Assembly: GCF_014145325.1 (NCBI RefSeq)
Contig: NZ_JACHTF010000020.1
Coordinates: 1-64,000, forward strand
Source: Marilutibacter spongiae
Lineage (GTDB): Bacteria > Pseudomonadota > Gammaproteobacteria > Xanthomonadales > Xanthomonadaceae
Reading direction: 5' to 3'
DNA length: 64,000 bases
The number at the start of each line of letters is the position of its first letter. Position 1 is the first letter of the stretch. Both the position numbers and the translations under genes were made by a program. Shown piece after piece: positions 48,277 to 60,449 of this stretch. The notes beneath the pieces are model-generated. The model was given only the letters and a program-made list of their open reading frames with translations. It was not told where the DNA came from and searched no databases.

Positions 48277-48551
48277 GCACGCCGCAGCTCGACCTGTTCG
48301 CCGCGCCTCCGCCGGCGCCGCCGGCGGAGGTTCAAGCGCCTGCCCATGGCGTCACGTACAGCGTGGTCCCCAAGGGCGAGCGCTTTGTCATCAACTGGCA
48401 CTCAGGAGACGCCCACGGCGTGGTCGGCGGCATCTACGCCTCGGTCCAGGAGGCCGAGGCCTGCATTGCGTTCCGCATTGAGCTCAAGGCCGCCGGCATC
48501 CAAGACCCACGGCCGTGGATGCGCGTGCCACCGGAAGGGCCTATCACGTGA
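48273..48551 (+). CDS. Hypothetical protein downstream of the ParB-like gene
   Basis: 92 aa from the GTG at 48273, overlapping the ParB-like TGA (GTGA). Begins (V)STPQLDLFAAPPPAPP, then a beta-alpha domain with YSVVPKGERFVINWHSGDAHG and YASVQEAEACIAFRIEL. No known function. Confidence 0.6.
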   Translation: MSTPQLDLFAAPPPAPPAEVQAPAHGVTYSVVPKGERFVINWHSGDAHGVVGGIYASVQEAEACIAFRIELKAAGIQDPRPWMRVPPEGPIT

Positions 48552-48745
48552 GCCGATCCGCCTCCCGTCGCTGCCTGAACTTCGCCGTGAACCGCATGAC
48601 GGACGCGGCGCTCGCCGCGAACATCGCCGACCTCGCCAAGCGGATACCCGCCATGCAGGCGCTGCTGGCGGCCGCGCGCCGCGAGAAGTCCAGGCGCGGT
48701 AAGCGACAGCGCGCCGCCGGCGTCGACCAGGGAGACGGGGAGTGA
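48548..48745 (+). CDS. Hypothetical small basic protein
   Basis: 65 aa from the GTG at 48548 (GTGA overlap). Basic, with MTDAALAANIADLAKRI then RREKSRRGKRQR. Likely binds nucleic acid through charge. It overlaps the HNH gene. Confidence 0.5.
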   Translation: MSRSASRRCLNFAVNRMTDAALAANIADLAKRIPAMQALLAAARREKSRRGKRQRAAGVDQGDGE

Positions 48746-49413
48746 GCAGCCGCGCTCCCTACAACGACGACGAGATCGAGACCGTGCGCATCAACTACGC
48801 GGACTGGCCGAACTTCCTGATCGCGTACGTCGTCGGCCGCTCGGTATCGAGCGTGCACTACCTAGCCAACAAGCTCGGCTTGCGCAAGGGGCCGGGCTTC
48901 CACCGCAATCCGCACGCCCACCTCTGGGCGACCTGGGCACGCCCGAACGCCGTGGCCTGCCGGTTCAAGCGCAACCATGTGCCGCACAACAAGGGCGTGC
49001 GACGTCCGCCAGGTTGGGCGCCGGGTCGAATGGCCGAAACCCAGTTCAAGAAGGGACACCGCGGCGGACGTGCAAGGGAGGTGTACCAGCCGATCGGCGC
49101 CACTCGAATCTCAAAGGACGGCTACCTGCAGCGCAAGGTCAACGACGACATGCCGCTCCAGCACCGCTGGCGCGCCGTGCACGTGCTGCTGTGGGAGGAG
49201 CACCGCGGACCGGTGCCGCCCGGCCACCAGGTCGGTTTCCTCAACGGCGACAAGTCCGATATCCGGATCGAGAACCTCGAGCTGGTGAGCCAAGGCGAGC
49301 GCATGCGCCGCAACTCCATACACAACCTGCCCGCGCCGTTGAAGCGGGTGATACATCAGCGCGCCGGCCTGGTGCGCTCCATCAACCATCGCCGTCGGAA
49401 GACCACGCCATGA
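48742..49413 (+). CDS. HNH endonuclease
   Basis: 223 aa from the GTG at 48742 (GTGA overlap). The N-terminal half has an HTH-like FLIAYVVGRSVSSVHYLANKLGLRKG and several Arg/His-rich loops. The C-terminal HNH_3-type domain reads HRWRAVHVLLWEEHRGPVPPGHQVGFLNGDKSDIRIENLELVS (shown by VHVLLWEEHRGPVP and DIRIENLELVS), with His, Asn and His/Asp in place. A free-standing homing-type nuclease or a packaging/recombination enzyme. Confidence 0.8.
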   Translation: MSSRAPYNDDEIETVRINYADWPNFLIAYVVGRSVSSVHYLANKLGLRKGPGFHRNPHAHLWATWARPNAVACRFKRNHVPHNKGVRRPPGWAPGRMAETQFKKGHRGGRAREVYQPIGATRISKDGYLQRKVNDDMPLQHRWRAVHVLLWEEHRGPVPPGHQVGFLNGDKSDIRIENLELVSQGERMRRNSIHNLPAPLKRVIHQRAGLVRSINHRRRKTTP

Positions 49414-49709
49414 CCCACACCGTTGAAGAGCTTCGTACCGCTCTGTTCGAGACCCTGGACCAGCTGCGCAACGACAAGATCAGTCTCGAGAAAGCCAAGG
49501 GCGTCGCCGATGTCGCCCAGACCATCATCAACTCGGCCAAGGTCGAGGTGGACATGATCAAGGCCGTCGGGACGAAGCGCCTGCGCCCCACCGGCTTCGT
49601 CGGTGAGCTCATCGAGCACGACCCCGGCCGGCCCACCATCCAAGGATCCGCGACGCAGCCCGTGGCTGGCCGCGGCCTGCCGCCGGTGGGGCCGCGAGGG
49701 GCTATCTAG
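49410..49709 (+). CDS. Hypothetical phage protein
   Basis: 99 aa from the ATG at 49410. VEELRTALFETLDQLRNDKISLEKAKGVADVAQ (shown by LFETLDQLRN and AKGVADVAQTIINSAKVEVD) follows the pattern of a common small phage protein family of unknown role. It is linked by overlap to the HNH gene. Confidence 0.65.
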   Translation: MTHTVEELRTALFETLDQLRNDKISLEKAKGVADVAQTIINSAKVEVDMIKAVGTKRLRPTGFVGELIEHDPGRPTIQGSATQPVAGRGLPPVGPRGAI

Positions 49710-49961
49710 ATGTCTGAGCACGCAGCACCTGATGTCGTCGCAATCCTGGCGGCGATGGTCGAAGGCGAGCGTTGGCTATGCGCTGACGCAGCAGCGGCAT
49801 ACCTTGGCCAGATGCCGCGCAAGACGTTCTTGGAGTTCGCAGCGAAGCCTGGCTTCCCCGCGCCGGCGAGGATCGGCAAGCGGCGCGTGTGGAGGAAGTC
49901 GGAGCTGGACGACTGGGCGGAGAAGCTGCGAGCCCGCCAGCAGCGCGAGAAGGCCGCCTAG
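49710..49961 (+). CDS. xis: Excisionase-like HTH protein beside the right att site
   Basis: 83 aa. WLCADAAAAYLGQMPRKTFLEFAAKPGFPAP and RIGKRRVWRKSELDDWAEKL form a MerR/AlpA-type winged helix (HTH_17), the usual excisionase fold. It is the last gene before attR, 50 bases from the core. In the circular phage it lies just upstream of the integrase gene across attP, which supports an excision role. Confidence 0.75.
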   Translation: MSEHAAPDVVAILAAMVEGERWLCADAAAAYLGQMPRKTFLEFAAKPGFPAPARIGKRRVWRKSELDDWAEKLRARQQREKAA

Positions 49962-50010
49962 GCCCCACCTACGCCCCAAGATCGCGGGAAACGTAGACGG
50001 GCCAAGGGGG

Positions 50011-50030
50011 ATTGGTGCCGGAGATAGGAA
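50011..50030. repeat. Right att copy overlapping the tRNA-Thr 3' end
   Basis: ATTGGTGCCGGAGATAGGAA covers the T-arm end, acceptor strand and CCA of tRNA-Thr, plus two bases. It matches 6986-7003 over 18 bases and 1586-1604 with one deletion. The copy here keeps the tRNA intact. Confidence 0.9.
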
Positions 50031-50088
50031 TCGAACCTACGACCCCATCATTACGAATGACGTGCTCTACCAACTGAGCTACTCCGGC
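50013..50088 (-). tRNA. thrT: tRNA-Thr (anticodon CGT)
   Basis: A complete cloverleaf on the minus strand: acceptor GCCGGAG pairs with CTCCGGC, D-arm with AGCTCAGTTGGTAGAGC, anticodon loop TTCGTAA (CGT, reading ACG), T-arm GTTCGATTC and an encoded CCA. It is the integration site of both elements. After the insertions it lies next to prophage DNA on its 3' side. Confidence 0.97.
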
Positions 50089-50141
50089 GTGGAGCATGCC
50101 GCCTTGCGAAGCGCGGCGCCGCGGCGGGCCGCGGGAGCTGA

Positions 50142-50170
50142 ATTCTAGGCGGGGCCGGCGCCCGGGTCAA
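50142..50170 (-). promoter_or_regulatory. Promoter of tRNA-Thr
   Basis: On the minus strand TTGACC (50170-50165), a 17-base spacer and TAGAAT (50147-50142), with a GC-rich stretch after it, typical of stringently controlled tRNA promoters. It ends about 54 bases before the tRNA. Confidence 0.75.
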
Positions 50171-50204
50171 TCGAAAGCTGGGCCGGGCGCCCATGGCGGG
50201 CGGC

Positions 50205-51155
50205 TCAGTCCACGAGCTGGACGCGCAGCTCCTTGGGCAAGGCGAAGACCATGCTCTCGGGTTCGCCGCTGAGCTCGGCGACGTGGGCGGCGCCCAGTTC
50301 CCGCAGGCGCTCGATCACGCCGCGGACCAGCACTTCGGGCGCCGAGGCGCCGGCAGTGATGCCGATGCGCGTGCGTCCCTCCACCCAGCGCGGGTCGATC
50401 TCGATCGCGCCGTCGATGAGGTGGGCCTCGACGCCCTCGCGCTCGGCCAGCTCGCGCAGGCGGTTGGAATTGGAGCTGTTCACCGAGCCCACCACCAGCA
50501 CCAGGTCGCATTCGGCGGCCAGCTCGCGCACGGCGTCCTGGCGGTTCTGGGTGGCGTAGCAGATGTCGTCGTTGCGGGGGCCCTGGATGGCCGGGAAGCG
50601 CCGCTTGAGGGCCGCGATCACCGCCTGGGTGTCGTCCACCGACAAGGTGGTCTGGGTGGTGTACGCGAGGTGCTCGGGCTGGCCGACCTGCACCCGCTCG
50701 ACGTCATCCACGTCCTCGATCAGGTAGATGTTGCCCTTGCCCTTCTCCCGCTGCCATTGCCCCATGGTGCCCTCGACCTCGGGGTGGCCGGCGTGGCCGA
50801 TGAGGATGACGTCGTTGCCGGCGCGGCAGTGGCGCGAGACCTCGAAATGGACCTTGGTCACCAGCGGGCAGGTGGCATCGAACACCTTCAAGCCGCGACG
50901 GTCGGCCTCCTCGCGCACGGCCTTGGACACGCCATGGGCGCTGAAGATGACCGTGGCACCATCGGGCACTTCGTCGAGCTCTTCGACGAACACCGCGCCA
51001 CGGCGCTTGAGGTCGTCGACCACGAAGCGGTTGTGGACGACCTCGTGCCGTACGTAGATCGGCGCGCCCAGCGTCTCGATCGCGCGCTTGACGATCTCGA
51101 TGGCGCGGTCGACGCCGGCGCAGAAACCTCGGGGATTGGCGAGCAGTACGTCCAT
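50205..51155 (-). CDS. ispH: 4-hydroxy-3-methylbut-2-enyl diphosphate reductase
   Basis: 316 aa, as in E. coli. Starts [20 protein letters not shown] with the first Fe-S cysteine (C12); the others are in [10 protein letters not shown] and [11 protein letters not shown]. Catalytic TQTTLS and [10 protein letters not shown] are present. It is the last step of the non-mevalonate isoprenoid pathway, giving IPP and DMAPP. A frame reaching to 52115 is an extension through real upstream genes and is not used. It is the last gene of the leftward cluster. Confidence 0.97.
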   Translation of the reverse strand: MDVLLANPRGFCAGVDRAIEIVKRAIETLGAPIYVRHEVVHNRFVVDDLKRRGAVFVEELDEVPDGATVIFSAHGVSKAVREEADRRGLKVFDATCPLVTKVHFEVSRHCRAGNDVILIGHAGHPEVEGTMGQWQREKGKGNIYLIEDVDDVERVQVGQPEHLAYTTQTTLSVDDTQAVIAALKRRFPAIQGPRNDDICYATQNRQDAVRELAAECDLVLVVGSVNSSNSNRLRELAEREGVEAHLIDGAIEIDPRWVEGRTRIGITAGASAPEVLVRGVIERLRELGAAHVAELSGEPESMVFALPKELRVQLVD

Positions 51156-51223
51156 GGGATCCAAGCGGGAGGGCGATGGCCTGCACGCGGGGTGCGGCCG
51201 ACAAGCGACAGTGTAACGCCGAC

Positions 51224-51729
51224 TCAGTCGGCCTGCGCCTGGCGCGAACCGCTGAACAGGCCGTGCACGGCGATGCCGATGGCGCCGGCGACGATGGCCG
51301 AATCGGCGATGTTGAACGCCGGCCAGAAATGGTCCTGCCAGTGCCACTGGATGAAGTCGACCACGTGTCCGTGCATGAAGCGGTCGATCACGTTGCCGAT
51401 CGCCCCGCCGATGACCAGCGCGTAGGGCGCGGCGGTCTTCCAGTCCCGGCGCGGCGTGCGCGACAGCCAGTAGCCCAGCAGTCCGCAGATGCCGGCCGCC
51501 AGGACGGTGAAGAAATACTTCTGCCAGCCGCCGGCATCGCTGAGGAAGCTGAACGCCGCGCCCGTGTTGTAGGTGCGGTACCAGTTCCAGAAGCCATCGA
51601 TCACCGGGATGGCGGTGTACTCCGGCAGCGACGAGAGCACCCAGGCCTTGCTCCACTGGTCCAGGACGACGACCAGCACCGAGAGGGCCAGCCAGGCCAG
51701 CGCATCGGGGCGGGGACGCGGCGCGGCCA

Positions 51730-51730
<1 letters not shown>
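51224..51730 (-). CDS. lspA: Prolipoprotein signal peptidase II
   Basis: 168 aa from the ATG at 51730, overlapping the ileS stop (TGATG). Four TM helices. The catalytic aspartates are in [15 protein letters not shown] and FNIADSAIV. It removes signal peptides from acylated prolipoproteins in the inner membrane, which includes the several lipoproteins in this window. Confidence 0.96.
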
Positions 51731-54584
<2,854 letters not shown>

Positions 54585-54588
<4 letters not shown>

Positions 54589-55535
54589 GCTTGGGCTCGC
54601 TGTGGGTGCTTCGTCAGGAGGGCGCGCGCCTGCTCGGCATCGCGGTGCATCTGCGCGACCAGGGCCGGCAGGTCGTCGAACTTTTCCTCGTCGCGCAACT
54701 TGGCGACGAACTCGACCTCGATCCTGCGACCGTACAGGTCGCCGTCGAAATCGAACAGGTGGGCTTCGAGCAAGGGCTCCACGCCGTCCACGGTCGGACG
54801 GGTGCCGAGGCTGGAGACCGAGGCCATCGGTCCCTCGCCCACGCCATGCACCCACGTGGCGTAGATGCCCGACAGCGGCGGTGTCTTTCCGCCGAAGCGG
54901 TTGTTCGCGGTGGGATAGCCCAGGGTGCGGCCGAGCTGCTGGCCGCGCACGACCCGGCCGCCGATGGCGTACGGGCGGCCGAGCAGTCGCGCGGCGACGG
55001 CGAATTCGCCCGCGACCAGGGCCGCGCGGATGCGGGTGGCCGAGACGCGCTCGCCGTCCAGCATGACCGGCTCGATCTCGCCGGCAACGAAACCGTGCGC
55101 ACCGCCCAGCCGGTGCAGGGTGTCGATGTCGCCCGAGCGCGCCTGGCCGAAGCGGAAACCGGGCCCGACCCAGACTTCCCGGGCGCCCAGGTGGCCCACC
55201 AGCACCTGCTCGACGAAGGCCTCGGCGGACAGTCGGCTCAAGCGCGCGTCGAAGCGCAACAGGCCCACCGCATCGACGCCGAGCGCGAGCAGGCCATCGG
55301 CCTTGGCCCGCGCCGACAACAAGCGCGGCGGCGGCGATGCCGGGGCGAAGAATTCGCGTGGCAAGGGCTCGAAGCTGACGGCGACCGACGGCACGGAAAG
55401 CGCATGCGCGCGCGCCACCGCGTGGCGCACCAGCGCACGATGCCCCAGGTGGAGGCCATCGAAGGCGCCGATGCAGACCACACTGCCGTGCGGGCACCGG
55501 GGCCCGCCGTCGACGTCACGAAACAGCCTGCTCAT
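54585..55535 (-). CDS. ribF: Bifunctional riboflavin kinase / FAD synthetase
   Basis: 316 aa. N-terminal adenylyltransferase: [14 protein letters not shown] (HxGH), [24 protein letters not shown]-terminal flavokinase: [15 protein letters not shown] and [14 protein letters not shown]. It makes FMN and FAD from riboflavin and ATP. The ribF-ileS-lspA-ispH order is conserved in gammaproteobacteria. Confidence 0.96.
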
Positions 55536-55593
55536 AGAACCCGGCAGTATATAGGGCGCACGCGCCGCCCGTCCGCCCTGGCCACGCCGCGGT

Positions 55594-57255
55594 TCAATGC
55601 CGCAGGTGCCGGGGGCGCAGCCCCATCAGCAGCAGCGTCGCGGCGTAGGCGCCGCCCCCGGCGGCGACGGCCGCCAGCAGCCAGAGCCAGCGGTCGGCCA
55701 TCGGCAGCAGGCCCCACGCGCCCACGTGGGCGCGCACGGCAAGCACCGCCGCGGCCATGGCCACCAGGGCCACGCCGATCCGCAGGAGCCAGCGTCCCCA
55801 GCCGGGCTGCGACCGGTACAGGCCCTGCTGGCGCAGGTAGCGCCAGAGCAGCGCGGCATTGAGGATGCCCGCCAGCGCGCTGGCGGCGGCGATGCCCACG
55901 TGCGCCTCGGCCACCCCCATCATCCACAGCGGCGTGACCAGCGCGATGGTCAGCACCACGTTCGCGACGACGGTGATGATGGCCGCGCGCATCGGGGTGC
56001 GGGTGTCCTGGCGGGCGTAGAAGGCCGGCAGCAGCACCTTGCTGAGCATGAAGGTGGGGATGCCCACGCTCATCGCCGTCAACGCCACTCCGACCATCCG
56101 CGAGTCCTCGGCGGTGAACGCCCGGCGCTGGAACAGCGACGCGGTGAGTGGCTCGGCCAGCAGTGCCAGGCCGACGGCGGCCGGCACGCCGATCAGCAGG
56201 ACGATCCGCAGGCCCCAGTCGAGCGACTTCGAGTATCCGGCCTCGTCGCCGGACGCATGGTGGCGCGACAGCTGGGGCAGGATCACGGTGCCGATCGCCA
56301 CGCCGAACAGGCCAAGGGGCAGCTCGGTCAGGCGGTCGGAGTAGTACAGCCAGGACTGCGCCGCGGGCACCAGGAGCGCCGCGAACATGGTGCCCACGAG
56401 GACGTTCACCTGGGCCACGGAGGAGGAGAACACGGTCGGCAGCATCAGCCGAGCGACCTTGCGCACGCCGGCATGTCGGACGTCGAAGCGCAGTCGCGGG
56501 CGCAGGCCCAGCCGCCCCATCGCCGGCCACAGCACGAGCACCTGCAGCACGCCGGCGGCGAGCACGCCCCAGGCCATCGAGGCCTCGGGCACGGCCAGGC
56601 GGTCGGCCAGCAGCCACATCGCCGCGATCATCGCCAGGTTGTGCAGGACGGGCGTCAGCGCCGGAAGGCCGAAGTGGCGGAAGGTGTTGAGCACCCCGCC
56701 CGCGAGCGCCGTCATCGAGATGAACACCAGGTACGGGAACGTGATGCGCAGCATCTCGGCCGTCAACGGGATGGTCTCGGCGTCCGCCGGCGCCAGTGCG
56801 AGGAACAGCCGCGCGATCCACGGCGCCGCCAGCACGCCCAGTGCGCTGACGACGACCACGACCGCGAACAGGGCGCCGGCGACGTGGTTGAGCAGGTCCT
56901 GCAGGGCCTCGTCGTCCCCCTTCTCCTTCATCTCCGACAGCACCGGGACGAAGGCCGAGGAGAACGAACCCTCGGCGAAGATTCGACGCAGGTAGTTCGG
57001 GATCCGGTAGGCGACCACGAAGGCGCTCATGCCCGGCCCGGCGCCGAACAGGCTGGCGGTGACCGCATCGCGCACGTAGCCGGCGATGCGCGAGATGAAG
57101 GTCATCACGCTGAACACCGCGGTCGAACGCAGCATCCCCCGCTCGCGCCGGGGCGGGCGCGAGCCCGGACCCGTGCCGGGCGAGGCCGGTGGGCCCCCGG
57201 GCAGCCCCCCGGCGCCGGCCTGCAGGGGGGTCTCCTGAACGGTCTTGTCAGGCAT
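55594..57255 (-). CDS. murJ: Lipid II flippase MurJ
   Basis: 553 aa with about 14 TM helices. Signature SRIAGYVRDAVTASLFGAG, AFVVAYRIPNYLRRIFAEGSFSSAFVPV and later SVGIPTFMLSKVLLPAFYARQDTRTP of the MVF/MurJ family. An extra 40 residues rich in Pro and Gly precede the usual MLRSTAVFSVMTF start (ATG at 57135), so the shorter form is possible. It moves lipid II across the inner membrane. Confidence 0.95.
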   Translation of the reverse strand: MPDKTVQETPLQAGAGGLPGGPPASPGTGPGSRPPRRERGMLRSTAVFSVMTFISRIAGYVRDAVTASLFGAGPGMSAFVVAYRIPNYLRRIFAEGSFSSAFVPVLSEMKEKGDDEALQDLLNHVAGALFAVVVVVSALGVLAAPWIARLFLALAPADAETIPLTAEMLRITFPYLVFISMTALAGGVLNTFRHFGLPALTPVLHNLAMIAAMWLLADRLAVPEASMAWGVLAAGVLQVLVLWPAMGRLGLRPRLRFDVRHAGVRKVARLMLPTVFSSSVAQVNVLVGTMFAALLVPAAQSWLYYSDRLTELPLGLFGVAIGTVILPQLSRHHASGDEAGYSKSLDWGLRIVLLIGVPAAVGLALLAEPLTASLFQRRAFTAEDSRMVGVALTAMSVGIPTFMLSKVLLPAFYARQDTRTPMRAAIITVVANVVLTIALVTPLWMMGVAEAHVGIAAASALAGILNAALLWRYLRQQGLYRSQPGWGRWLLRIGVALVAMAAAVLAVRAHVGAWGLLPMADRWLWLLAAVAAGGGAYAATLLLMGLRPRHLRH

Positions 57256-57278
57256 GTGAAGCCCCCGGGGTCGCGGAG

Positions 57279-57307
57279 TTGACGCAAGCTACTGAATTGC
57301 TCATAAT
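57279..57307 (+). promoter_or_regulatory. Promoter of rpsT
   Basis: TTGACG (57279-57284), a 17-base spacer and CATAAT (57302-57307), about 95 bases before the rpsT start. It lies between the divergent murJ and rpsT genes. Confidence 0.75.
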
Positions 57308-57402
57308 TTCCTGTCTACTTGCCCGGTTAACCGCCCGCAAGTCCTGCTCCAAGACATACACCCCTTCCAGTTCCAAACTTCAAATAATTCCAGGAATACG
57401 CC

Positions 57403-57672
57403 GTGGCTAACATCAAGTCCGCCAAGAAGCGCGCCAAGCAGACCGTCGTGCGCAATGCCCGTAACGCCAGCCAGCGTTCGATGCTCCGCACCTACGTCAA
57501 GAAGGTGCTCAAGGCTCTGGGCGAGAACGACGCCGCCGGCGCCGAGTCCGCCTTCGCCGCCGCCCAGCCGATCATCGATCGCTACAGCGCGCGTGGCCTC
57601 ATCCACAAGAACAAGGCTGCCCGCCACAAGAGCCGCCTGAACGCCCGCATCAAGGCGCTCAAGGCCGCCTGA
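57403..57672 (+). CDS. rpsT: 30S ribosomal protein S20
   Basis: 89 aa. GTG start at 57403, giving (M)[20 protein letters not shown], and the end [23 protein letters not shown]-like (seen as [23 protein letters not shown]). Typical length. The leader of about 95 bases could host autoregulation, since S20 translation is self-regulated in other bacteria and the non-ATG start is part of that control. Followed by a terminator. Confidence 0.97.
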   Translation: MANIKSAKKRAKQTVVRNARNASQRSMLRTYVKKVLKALGENDAAGAESAFAAAQPIIDRYSARGLIHKNKAARHKSRLNARIKALKAA

Positions 57673-57723
57673 CCGGATACCCGGGCCAGCATCCGCGCCA
57701 CGATACACCGTGGCGCGAACAAG

Positions 57724-57748
57724 AAAGCCGGCGAACGCCGGCTTTTTT
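57724..57748 (+). terminator. Terminator after rpsT
   Basis: A stem AAAGCCGGCG/CGCCGGCTTT with an AA loop ends in six T. It lies about 50 bases after the rpsT stop. Confidence 0.9.
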
Positions 57749-57914
57749 GTTGCCCTCGCCCAGGCTGGCGCCCGTTGCCCGCGTGCCAACCCGCTGGCGC
57801 GCCGGCGTGCCAGAGGCGGAACGACCGCCGTGCAGGCGCCTTCCGCCCGCACGGGCCCCTGCGCCTGCGGTCGCAGGACAGGCGCGGACGCCGCCGGCTC
57901 CACGGGCGCCGCGC

Positions 57915-59060
<1,146 letters not shown>

Positions 59061-59132
59061 TTATGCGAACGATATCGGCCCACGATGGGGGCTGGCCTGG
59101 CGGCCAACGGCACGAGCGGCGAAACGGCCCGC

Positions 59133-59168
59133 CCATCACCCATCACCCATCACGAATCCCGAATCACG
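59133..59168. repeat. CCATCAC / GAATC intergenic repeat, copy 2
   Basis: Three CCATCAC units in a row followed by two GAATC(A/C)C units. It is the inverted relative of the copy at 59001 and lies 100 bases from it between rpmA and obgE. A long hairpin between the two copies is possible. Confidence 0.55.
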
Positions 59169-59174
59169 TTCCAG

Positions 59175-59206
59175 AAAACGAAAAACCCCGCCGGGGCGGG
59201 GCCTTT
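59175..59206 (-). terminator. Terminator after rplU-rpmA
   Basis: Leftwards, GGCCCCGCCCCGGCGGGGTTTTT: a GC-rich stem (CCCCGCC/GGCGGGG overlapping arms) followed by five T. It ends the ribosomal protein mRNA before obgE. Confidence 0.8.
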
Positions 59207-59240
59207 CGCGGCATCGGCGCGGGGCGCCGGATGCCCGTGC

Positions 59241-59498
59241 TCAGTCGGCGATGACGCTGACGGTGCGGCGCTTCTTCGGACCCTTGGTCGAGAACTCGAC
59301 CTTGCCGTCGACCAGCGCGAACAGCGTGTGGTCGCGACCCAGGCCGACGCCGGCGCCCGGATGGAACTGGGTACCGCGCTGGCGCACGATGATGTTGCCT
59401 GCGTCGATCGCCTGGCCGCCATAGATCTTGACGCCCAGCATCTTCGGGTTGGAGTCGCGGCCGTTGCGCGAAGAACCTACGCCCTTTTTATGTGCCAT
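59241..59498 (-). CDS. rpmA: 50S ribosomal protein L27
   Basis: 85 aa: [45 protein letters not shown] and [14 protein letters not shown] (the last two being the family signature). The N-terminus reaches the peptidyl-transferase centre. Twelve bases separate it from rplU. Confidence 0.98.
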   Translation of the reverse strand: MAHKKGVGSSRNGRDSNPKMLGVKIYGGQAIDAGNIIVRQRGTQFHPGAGVGLGRDHTLFALVDGKVEFSTKGPKKRRTVSVIAD

Positions 59499-59510
59499 GA
59501 CTGCTTCTCC

Positions 59511-59831
59511 TTACTTCTTGTCGCCACCGGCGATGCCGGTGATCTCGATTTCGGTGTAATGCTGCCGGTGGCCCATCTGCTTGCGATGGTGCTTGCGGCG
59601 GCGGAACTTGACGATGCGCACCTTGTCGGCGCGACCGTGGCCGATGACCTTGGCCGACACGACGGCGCCCTTGAGCTCGTCGCCGACCTTCACGCCATCG
59701 CTGTCGCCCAGCATCAGGACGTTGTCCAGCTTCAGCTCGCTGCCGGCTTCGACATCGAGGAGCTCGACGCGCAGGGTCTCGCCCTGCATCACGCGGTACT
59801 GCTTACCGCCGGTGACTACAACTGCATACAT
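59511..59831 (-). CDS. rplU: 50S ribosomal protein L21
   Basis: 106 aa: [22 protein letters not shown] and the [21 protein letters not shown] segment define L21. First gene of the rplU-rpmA pair. Confidence 0.98.
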   Translation of the reverse strand: MYAVVVTGGKQYRVMQGETLRVELLDVEAGSELKLDNVLMLGDSDGVKVGDELKGAVVSAKVIGHGRADKVRIVKFRRRKHHRKQMGHRQHYTEIEITGIAGGDKK

Positions 59832-59893
59832 GACCAGATTCCTCTGTAGTTATTTTGGTCGCTGCCAGCCTGTTCAGGGCGGACAGAAGCGGA

Positions 59894-59922
59894 ATTGTAG
59901 GACATCCGGCGCCCCGTCGCAA
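59894..59922 (-). promoter_or_regulatory. Promoter of rplU-rpmA
   Basis: On the minus strand TTGCGA (59922-59917), a 17-base spacer and TACAAT (59899-59894), about 60 bases before the rplU start. Confidence 0.7.
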
Positions 59923-60449
59923 TCAACCCCTGCCGGCACGGTCCGCCTCGCGGCCACGACGCGCACCGGATCGGGCGGATTGCGAAATCTGCTCGCTGAA
60001 CCGCGGTCGACCCTTGTGTTTCGCGCACGGCGCGTTTAGGTTCGAGTCAGGAGCGGCAACAGGGGGTCGCTCGCTGACATTCAGGATTCCCTGCCCCATG
60101 GGGGGCATGGACCCGGCATTTTCGGCGAGGTATTCCAGAGTCATGGAGCATGGAGCTCACCGTCGCGCGGCCCAAGGCCCGACGGCGTCAGCGCAGACAG
60201 AAGGACCGGTGCCCGCGCGCCCCGTCGCTGCTGCATCCCTGTCCCACGCCCTGGACGACGCGGCGCAAACACGCGCACCCGGCCCCGCCCGATACCCGAC
60301 TGACACCGCTGCACCTGGCCGCTCGCGCGGGCCGGCGCGGCGGCCACCGCGTTGCGCGTCGACGCGCCCCATTGGCGTCGATGCGGACTGGGCCCAAGGC
60401 ACAGGGGGTGCCACGGGAGAAATGGACTTAAGAAAAGGATGCTCAACTC
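59923..60449. other. Long intergenic region between rplU and the protease gene
   Basis: About 530 bases with no convincing gene; open frames in it are Arg/Pro-rich shadows. The protease leader at its right end has AGGA thirteen bases before the ATG. No tRNA or terminator was recognised. Confidence 0.5.

Larger units (their letters stand above)
6986..50030. mobile_element. 43 kb lambdoid siphovirus prophage
   Basis: The prophage is bounded by att copies at 6986-7003 and 50011-50030. It holds integrase and excisionase at opposite ends, a CI/Cro immunity region, helicase and primase, TerS/TerL, portal, protease-capsid fusion, lysis genes, tail tube, frameshifted tail chaperone, tape measure, tip and fibres. 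Long non-contractile tail genes with lambda-type packaging (gpA, gpW, FII-like) indicate a siphovirus. No essential gene class is visibly missing or broken, so it may be inducible. Confidence 0.92.

Noticed and set aside
42899-49961. Search for a CRISPR array or a diversity-generating retroelement in the accessory regions
   Set aside because: No regularly spaced direct repeats of suitable length, no cas gene and no reverse transcriptase in the window.
60150-60431. Short frames upstream of the S8 protease
   Set aside because: Arg/Pro/Ala-rich, on both strands at once, without start signals. Treated as non-coding.
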